NCBI RefSeq assembly: GCF_025698545.1
Contig: NC_068576.1
Span: 441,501 to 505,500 of the forward strand
Length of the DNA stretch: 64,000 bases
Direction of reading: 5' to 3'
Origin: Gossypium raimondii
Taxonomy: Eukaryota; Streptophyta; Magnoliopsida; Malvales; Malvaceae
The position numbers and the translations under genes were made by a program. Below are positions 57,188-64,000 of the stretch, one piece after another; position 1 is the first letter of the stretch, and every line of letters begins with the position of its first letter. The notes below the pieces were generated by a model that was not told the DNA's origin, did not search any database, and saw only the letters and a program-made list of their open reading frames with translations.

Positions 57188-59270
57188 TCATCTCCATCCT
57201 CGATCAATTTTCGCTTCAGTGATATCCTGACCAGCAGTTCCATAAACAAGGTACTCATTTTTTCCTATTTTTAAACCTTCAAATGCCAAACAGTGTGCAG
57301 ATTCATTTGCTATTCGTCTTGCATGTTGGAACTTGTATTCATAAAAAGCCTCACTTAGATTTCTAACATCATAAATATAAGGTCCTATTGCCGATTTGTC
57401 CCTATTCGTATTCTGAGCTTTCTTGATTACCGTCAAGGAATTCCCCTCAATCTTGACTTACTTCATCCCCAAATCTCTACCCACAGTAACTGCCTGTAGA
57501 CATGCGGTAGCCTCAGCTGCAAAACCTGAAGGTATGTTGTCATGAACCATTGTTTTTGAAGCCAAAATATCTCCTTTAAAATTTCTGACAATGATTCCTG
57601 AACAGGATTTGTTTTCCTTGACATTAAAAGCAGCATCAGAATTTATTTTAAAGAAACCTTGCTTCGGAGGTCTCCATCTGCCAGATTCTGGTCTCAAGGC
57701 ATGACTCTTTCTATTAATATCTCTTAAATCTTGAATATATTGTATAATGAACTTCGTTGCCTCTGTTCCAGATTTCTTTCGCCCCGCATGAATCCATTGA
57801 TTTTTAGCAATCCAGATAGCCCAAATTGCACAAACAAAAATTCGACTTACATCCGCCCTACTGTTTAGCAAGACCAGGTAAACCAGTCCATAAACTCCAT
57901 TTGAGATCAATCATGAGACCAAAAATAATCTAAATTTTCCCATGTCTCCTTTGTAACAGAATAATTGTGAAAAATGTGTTCCTTAGTTTCCAATCCTTGC
58001 AAGCATCTTGGACAAATAACTTCATTAGTCAATCTTTTTATTCTTAGATTCACTAACGTAGGAAGATAGTTGAGAGTAGTTTTCCAAGCTGTAACAATTA
58101 TTTTAGAAGGGAGATCAAGGTTCCAAAGCTTCTTGTAGCATTTTGTGTTTTCAATCGGGTTGTAATTATTTATGTTGTGAAAATTACCTTGTAAAAGTAG
58201 CTTGTAGCCGCTACGCACCGTGAACTCACCCGTTTGTTCGCTCCTCCAAACCAGAAAATCATCATGAGGACAATTAGCCAGTGGAATTCGTAAAATCTTT
58301 CGTGTATCACCTTCAGAAAAGGTATTAGTAACCAACTCAATTCTCCATGATCTAGTATCACTGTTGATAAGATCCGCAACCCTCGTAATATTCTGTCTGC
58401 TAACTGTTTGTTTAATCAGCAAACCTTCAGCATCCAGGGCCCAAACATCTTCCTCGATTTTAATGTCACGGCCAACTTCCACCCTCCAACAAAGTCCAGA
58501 CAGTAACCTATATACTTTTCCAAGTATATAAAGGTATATTCCCTAACTCTAAATTTAAGAAATCAGAATTTGGATGATATTTAGCTCTCAAAGTTCGGGC
58601 TAGGAGAGAATTAGGATGGTCAATTAATCTTCAGCCTTACTTCGCGAGAATGGCCAAATTAAATTTTGCTAAGTAGCAATAACCGAGACCACCACTCTCT
58701 TTTAACTCACACAATCTTTTCCATTCACACCAGTGAATACCACGTCTCTCATGACCCTTTTGCCACAAAAAAATTGCTATTATTTGCTACATCTCTTCGC
58801 ATGTCGATTTCGGCAATAAAAAACATGCCATTGTATAAGTCGGTATTGCCTGTAGCACGGCTAGTATGAAAACTTTTTTCCTCCTTGCGATAATAAATGA
58901 GCACTCTAATTGTCAATCTTTATTTTAATACGATATTTATGCCAAACGCCTCATTCTACCCACCATATTTGGCAGACCCAAATATTTCTCAGAATTATTA
59001 AACCTTTTGACCCCCAACCTATCGGAAATGGTAACTCGGACCATATCTATAGTATTTGAACTAAAAAACATTCTCATAATTAACACATTGGCCTGAACAA
59101 ACCTCATACTCTTTCAAAACATTTTCGAAAGTCGCGGTACCTTTATCAGTCCCTTCCCCAAATAAAATACAGTCATCAGCAAAAAATAGGTGAGAAATCT
59201 GAGGCCCTCTTCTGCTCGCTTTAACCCCTCTCAAATTTCCTTCCTCACTTGCAAGCCTCAAAAGATGAGT
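57188..59270 (-). mobile_element. 5'-truncated LINE (L1-like) relic: RT end, zf-RVT, RNase H
   Basis: Read on the minus strand: an RT piece at 59261-59061 with the catalytic SHLFFADDCILF; a degraded stretch; a zf-RVT domain in the 191-codon frame 58482-57907 (ICPRCLQGLETKEHIFHN); then an RNase H-like domain (57910-57458: FKINSDAAF, AAEATACLQAV), continuing after an in-frame TAA at 57458-57460 through 57188. A frameshift lies near 57870 where the zf-RVT frame closes and the RNase H frame opens. The endonuclease and most of the RT are missing, the usual outcome of incomplete reverse transcription. Confidence 0.85.
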
Positions 59271-59942
59271 AAATTAATCTATTTATGTTAGATAAAAGAG
59301 TAAACTGATTTTCTATTAAAAATCAATTGTTAAACAATGACATAACAAATAATATCAAATATAAAATTATTATTTTTATTTGGAAAAAGAACTTTTAAAA
59401 CCCAATGTGGTATATTAAGGAAAAAAACTCGAAAAATAAAAAAAAATACCTATCCACCCTTCAATCCTACATCATTTAAATAAAATAATATATGTGAAAA
59501 AATTCATATCAGTTGATAATAGAAATGGATGAAATTGTTTGCTCTTTTATCTAACATGTAAGGAATAATTTATTTTTTAAGTAAAAGGGACAAAATGTGA
59601 TCTGAATCTTAGTATAAGGATATCCATGATACAAATATCAATAAATAAAAGACCATATTTATGGTATTATATGAGCACAATTAAATAAAAATAAAAGAGG
59701 TTGTCAATTTGTAAAACATGCTTTGAAAATCAAGAGTCATACTTGGAAAAAGTACATAATTCAAAGTTTTAACGCATTTTAAGTTTCAACTCTGAAGAAA
59801 GAAAGTGAAGAAGGCATTATTTTTGCAAAGAAATTCATGGTGTGATAGAGAAAGCCTGTTCTACTTTAATATTTAATTTTAGTTTTGAATGTTTATTTCA
59901 TAAAATTTCACAAGTCAAGTAAACGATAAATAAAAATGTAGG
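59271..59942. other. AT-rich spacer, nothing recognised
   Basis: No exon, no intact element. It separates the LINE relic from the fold-back element to its right. Confidence 0.4.
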
Positions 59943-60236
59943 CTAAATATGCAATATATGTCCAATTTTTTAATTGGTTAAATAGGTGGGGATTTTTTTA
60001 AGATTTAAGGAAATAGGTCGATTTTGGATAAAGAATATAAAAGTGTGTCAAGCTGGGCGCGCTTTCTACTTATATGTCAGGGAAAGCATGCTCAGCTGGA
60101 CGCGTTTTCTTTGAAATTTTCAGAAAATGCTTCTAGCTAATCACGCTTTCACACTCTTTCCAAAATCGACCTATTTCCTTAAATCTTAAAAAAAAAGTCT
60201 ATTTGACCAATTAAAAAATCAGCATATTTAACCTAT
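59943..60236. mobile_element. fold-back MITE, about 294 bp
   Basis: The left arm (ctaaatatgcaatatatgtc ... tttaaggaaataggtcgatt ... tttggat, to about 60050) is inverted at 60150-60236 (cacactctttccaaaatcga ... cctatttccttaaatctt ... agcatatttaacc). The centre holds three imperfect direct repeats: agctgggcgcgctttct, agctggacgcgttttct and agctaatcacgctttc. Confidence 0.75.
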
Positions 60237-60549
60237 TTAACCAAAAATCTATTAACTAATAACATTTTAAATCCTACTTATAATAATAATATCCACTGAT
60301 GTATATATATTCTATAGCAAGGTATACTTGCAAATTTGAAAATTTTAAGTTCTTAGTTTGTTTTGATGCTGACAAGTGACCTCGTTGATTACTTGACACC
60401 TCAATTTTTTTCATAATATTTTTAATTACTTTAAAATTTTTATAGAAAAAAAAACACTTAGGATAAGTCTAAAGAAACATTAAGATTACGTTGTTTGATT
60501 CGTTACCAAAAGAGAAAGACAAATATCTTCCTCCAATAAATCCTTAATA

Positions 60550-61620
60550 AAAATTGACGGTTCTTCAATGACTATCTAAGTCACCTTCAATTACCTTAGC
60601 TAGGCAATCGACAACTTTGTTTCTACCTCCCTGAATGTGCGTGAAATTAATCTGCCAATCCTTGGAGCAATATTTATGAATTATTCTTATTTCATCAACA
60701 TTAATTACTGCTCTGAATAGATTTGATTAGCATTGTATTATCACTTTCTAACTCCACTTTCTTGAATCCTTGTTCCCAAGCTAATTTCAGGCCTTCAAGT
60801 ATAGCCCGAGCCTCAATCTGATAGATATTAGCCATGTCGATTACCATATTGAAGCCAACCAACCAACCACCACTTTGACCCCTTATCACTCCACTTACTA
60901 CTGCCCTTAAACTACAATGGGAAACCGAACCATCCACATTACCTTGAATCATCTATATGCAATAAGCTGCTAATGTTTCTCCGTTATAGTCGTGCAAGAC
61001 CAACACTCCAAAGCCCCTTTAAGATTTATGGACTTTTTCCATGCATTAGCCATGAAAATAACCTCCTAAATACTTCTATTAGAACAATTAAAAATAAACT
61101 CATTCTGGCTTTTCCAAATAAACCAACTTATAGTCCTGAAAAAAGTAGCCCACTCCACCCTTCAAACTGATAGTTATCTTCGTTCTGTATATTTCTTATT
61201 ACCCATCGTTCAAGGGACAAATTGAAGGACGAGTCCCAAGCCCTTCTAGGTACTACAGGTTTCCAAACAGTCTGTGCAAACCCATAATCCCTTATAGCAT
61301 GGATTGTGGATTCCACTGCGCTTCCACAAAGTTCACAAAAAGGTAATTGGGTCATACCTCGCCTTGCTCGTTCCTCATTCTTCAGAAGTCTGCCACGGAT
61401 AAGCAACCAAAGGAAGACTCTTAACTCTCTAAGAAGTAACAATTTTCCAAACCAGTTTATCATTTGCTCTTTGTCTTGTCCCATTAAGGCCAGATATGTG
61501 TTTATAGAAAATTTTCCAGTCGACACCCATTTCCAAGAAATATAATTAGAACCCATAGACTGCAAAGGTGTTTTACACGTCAAAATATGGTCTACCATAT
61601 GTCGTGGAAGAACCGAGCAT
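60550..61620 (-). mobile_element. second LINE-type relic: zf-RVT and RNase H
   Basis: The 156-codon minus-strand frame 61598-61128 is a zf-RVT domain (LPFCELCGSAVESTIHAIRD). The 83-codon frame 60952-60701 and its continuation to about 60560 form an RNase H-like domain (MANIYQIEARAILEGLKLAW, KKVELESDNTMLI, and further on NFTHIQGGRNKVVDCLAKV). The two are in different frames with a gap, and no RT is present. It differs in sequence from the 57-59 kb relic, so it is a separate insertion. Confidence 0.8.
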
Positions 61621-62160
61621 AACTAGTGCGAGTTCTAGATGCCTTTCGTTATAACGACATCGCAAACATGAGTGGTCTCATCTAAGTTCCCCTGACCAGT
61701 ATAATGATACTTTAAAGGACCCATATCTTTCAACCAATCATCATTCTAGAAATTAATCAATTCTCCATCCCGTACAGATCAGACGAGTCCCTTTTTAACC
61801 TCGAGTGAGAAGCAAGAGATCAGCAATTAAGAATTTATAAACAGCAGGTATGCTATGCCATGCCAAAACACAGGCCTTTCTTCTCTTTTTGGCCATCAAC
61901 AAGGCACTGCCTTTTAGCTGCTAATCATTCTTAATCACTGAGCTCCTTCTTCAAACTCAACTGAACTTAATGATATCTTTTTCAGCTTAATTTCTGATGT
62001 ACAGGATCCATGATTATGGCAAGCACAGAGCATACTCTTAAACTCATGAGAGATTTTCTTTTGTAGAAATTCTACTTTCAAGTAAGAAGAGATGAGGGAG
62101 ATTTAGAAGGCCATAATTTTTTAAAACTAGTCTGGATTTTTATTTCAAAGCTGGTTCTTG
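61621..62160. other. spacer, possibly pararetroviral leader
   Basis: No recognised exon. If the neighbouring TATA box (minus strand, 62187-62194) is a pregenomic-RNA promoter, this segment would correspond to the start of the transcribed leader, but I found no primer-binding site that would confirm it. Confidence 0.3.
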
Positions 62161-62186
62161 TTTTTTTACAGCTGAGTATCTCCATC

Positions 62187-62377
62187 TATTTATAGAGAAG
62201 GAGAATGATATGCAGATAAGAAGGAATCTGCTTTTACAGACCTAAAAGGACATGACTCATCACATCTACAGATACTTATGTAAGTAAATGACATGACTCA
62301 GCTTACTTAATAATTTACATAGTAATATGCAGATAAGAAGGAATCTGCTTTTTGTCTATCTTTATCCAAGTGACTCA
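62187..62377 (-). promoter_or_regulatory. pararetroviral-type promoter region
   Basis: On the minus strand, downstream of the last viral-type reading frame, lie TATAAATA (62187-62194) and upstream of it three TGAGTCA bZIP-type sites (62253-62259, 62294-62300, 62371-62377). The layout, coding frame then an intergenic promoter with activator sites, resembles the region that holds the pregenomic RNA promoter in Caulimoviridae. Function is inferred only. Confidence 0.5.
62208..62352. repeat. 28-bp direct repeat, two copies, in the promoter-like region
   Basis: Identical 28-bp copies at 62208-62235 and 62325-62352 (117 bp apart). Each holds a small palindrome, gcagat-8 nt-atctgc, so each copy can also form a short stem. 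Direct repeats of this sort can act as enhancer modules. Confidence 0.9.
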
Positions 62378-62420
62378 GCTTCATCTGTGTCATAGTCAGT
62401 ATCAATATCAGAGGTAATGT

Positions 62421-64000
62421 TTAGCTTTTCAACTTTCTGTCTTTTCTTTTCACGGGCGCTATAGCACTTGAGCTCCAACTGTTCGATTCTTTTTCAAGGT
62501 CATCTGGAGGTGGTGTCACATCATGTCTAGAAAATAATGTAGTGCTGGACGATTCAGAATTCTTCCACATTGATGTGTCTTGAATGATCTAGCTACAGTG
62601 CATAGGATAATCTTGAGCCCATTCTTTGGGATCTGGAATGTTGGACTAATATTCTTCAAGAGCTTTTTCAATGGATGGATTTGTTGAGACATCCCATGGT
62701 GCACTTAAATTTCCTGAAGGCTATATTTCTGATGGAATGATCTTGTTGAGTTGGCATAGATATTTCTGTAATTGCTTCAGGTCAACTGGATTTTCATAAA
62801 CCTCTTTAAAATATGTTTTATGGATCCATGAGCTTGGAAGAGAAGCTAACTGGGTTGCTGATCCATTCTGCATAAAATATTGAGGCTTATAAAAAATAAT
62901 CACAATTCACTGGGCTCGAGTATTTTTGAGAAATTCGAACATAAGCATATCAGCCCAATATTCTAAAGGATAGAACCATTTGAGAAAGGTGGCCAAGTTT
63001 TTCATTTCAGGAGTTTCTTCATTGCGGATTGCCAGGGTCAGGAAATCTTGAATGTCATGGATAAAAAACTCAATTCCTATGTGAAAGAGATGAGTTAAGT
63101 ACCAGAACATCCATTTCATTTCTTCTGGGAATTCTCCAAGCTGGAATTTGATTGGATTTATGAACGGGTATTTTGGGTGAAGGCCTAAAGGTTTAAGGAA
63201 TAATCCTCCAAAATTTTTAAAAACATCTATTTGGTAACAAAGCATCATATTAATGACTTCCTTATGAAATCTTTTTTCTAGGATGAGAGCTAGAACTTCA
63301 GGAGGATGTTCAGGATGAGAATTTGGGTTGCATGTAAGGAAAAATGGTGAGGGTAGTTGTGGAGTTTGTTTCTTTTTTCCTTTTGCTTTTGAAGAGGTAG
63401 GCTGAAACATAAAAACTTCAATAGGTTTAGAAACAGGAATTTGGAGAGGTTTTGTTTCTGGAGGTCGGGTTAAGGTATCTGCAAGAATATTGTTTTTCCC
63501 TTTGATATGAACAACTTCAAATGAAAATCTTGAAAACCATTCTGCCGGGCGAAGAAGTTGAGAATGTGGCACTTCCTTCTGTTTAAACTGCAACATCTTT
63601 GGGAAAGATGACATATCCATTTCAACCAAAAAGTGATATCTAATTAAATGAAATCGGAATTTAGTAATTCCATATTTAACTGCAAGGATTTCTTTAAAGG
63701 TTAAATGATAATGAATTTCTGCATCAGAGAATCTTCCACTCTTGTATCCACAAAGTCTTCTTTTCCTATTGTCTTCTTCAAAGAGAATTGCTCCCCAGTA
63801 TTTATCACTTGCATCTGTCTGTAAAACTCTTTTTTCTTTGAACGGGATCTGCAATGGTGGCAAATGAGATGTTTTTTCTTTCAGCTATCTGATAGCTCTG
63901 GTTTGTCTGGATTTCTATAGAGGTGGATCTTTTTTGAGCATCTTTCTTAGAGGATTTGTTAATTTAGCTATCTTAGGAATGAAATCTCTAAGATAATTAA
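62421..64000 (-). pseudogene. endogenous caulimovirid RT/RNase H polyprotein relic (runs off the window)
   Basis: On the minus strand one frame runs from the right edge (64000) to TAA at 62421-62423. It starts in the end of the RT domain, then RNase H (TDASDKYWGAI near 63812, HYHLTFKEILAVKYG, VHIKGKNNILADTLTRP), followed by a long extension with no integrase zinc finger or DDE core, which argues for a pararetrovirus against a Gypsy element. In-frame stops: TAG 63915-63917, TAG 63885-63887, TGA 62907-62909, TAG 62721-62723, TAG 62646-62648, TAG 62589-62591. No frameshift is needed anywhere. The longest open piece is 63863-62907 (318 codons). The genus is not determined; the remaining genome lies outside the window. 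It is broken and not expected to give a working protein. Confidence 0.75.

Noticed and set aside
56914-57222. 102-codon plus-strand frame
   Set aside because: No recognised domain; its end overlaps the LINE RNase H relic on the other strand.
62907-63863. Reading as a Ty3/Gypsy retrotransposon
   Set aside because: RNase H is followed by a long unrelated extension and a promoter-like region, with no integrase zinc finger or catalytic core, so a pararetroviral origin fits better.

Overview
The window is plant nuclear DNA, most likely from a malvaceous eudicot such as cotton (Gossypium). The evidence is intron-rich genes for plant-only families (FORKED1-like, NETWORKED1, group-3 sulfate transporter), long AT-rich spacers full of MITEs and decayed retroelements, and a solo LTR with the repeated 'cacggctgtgt' type motif that I associate with cotton Gypsy elements. 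The genus is an inference; the plant origin is firm. No tRNA, rRNA, bacterial operon or CRISPR is seen. Gene models were built by hand from splice sites and codon phase, and all five close without a frameshift.

Layout. 1-20.6 kb: three genes, all on the minus strand: a FORKED1-like VAN3-binding/PH protein (986-3503, 7 coding exons, 504 aa), a 2OG-Fe(II) oxygenase-like protein (10810-12719, 2 exons, 445 aa) and a NEK-type Ser/Thr kinase (14260-19514, 14 coding exons, 613 aa). From memory, the same three families are adjacent in Arabidopsis (At3g63300, At3g63290, At3g63280), so this looks like an ancestral block. A 2519-bp solo LTR with a perfect 5-bp target duplication sits between the first two genes.

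20.6-37.9 kb: about 17 kb without a supported gene. It holds a Harbinger transposase relic, an RNase H scrap, several fold-back MITEs, a Tourist-like MITE with intact ends, and LTR-like fragments.

37.9-50.3 kb: two convergent genes, a SULTR3;1-type sulfate transporter (plus strand, 37987-43436, 12 exons, 653 aa) and a NETWORKED1-type actin-binding coiled-coil protein (minus strand, 44061-50236, 3 coding exons, 1846 aa). Two related MITE copies lie about 440 bp upstream of the transporter start and inside its seventh intron; the intronic copy is a near-complete hairpin.

53-64 kb: a graveyard of retroelements: a Gypsy gag/3'UTR relic without pol, two 5'-truncated LINE pieces, a fold-back element, and at the right edge an endogenous caulimovirid (pararetrovirus) relic with RNase H, a long C-terminal extension and a promoter-like intergenic region. 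Its reading frame is open across 1.6 kb except for six single-codon TAG/TGA stops, with no frameshift.

The genes do not form a pathway. Two touch membrane and vein biology (FORKED1-like in PIN1/VAN3 trafficking, NET1 in actin-membrane coupling), one cell-cycle/microtubule control (NEK), one sulfate transport. I found no clearly new molecular system. The best leads are the pararetrovirus relic and its promoter, the paired SULTR MITEs, an exact 56-residue coiled-coil repeat in NET1, an exon-edge duplication in the NEK gene, and an isolated intergenic hairpin at 13.8 kb.
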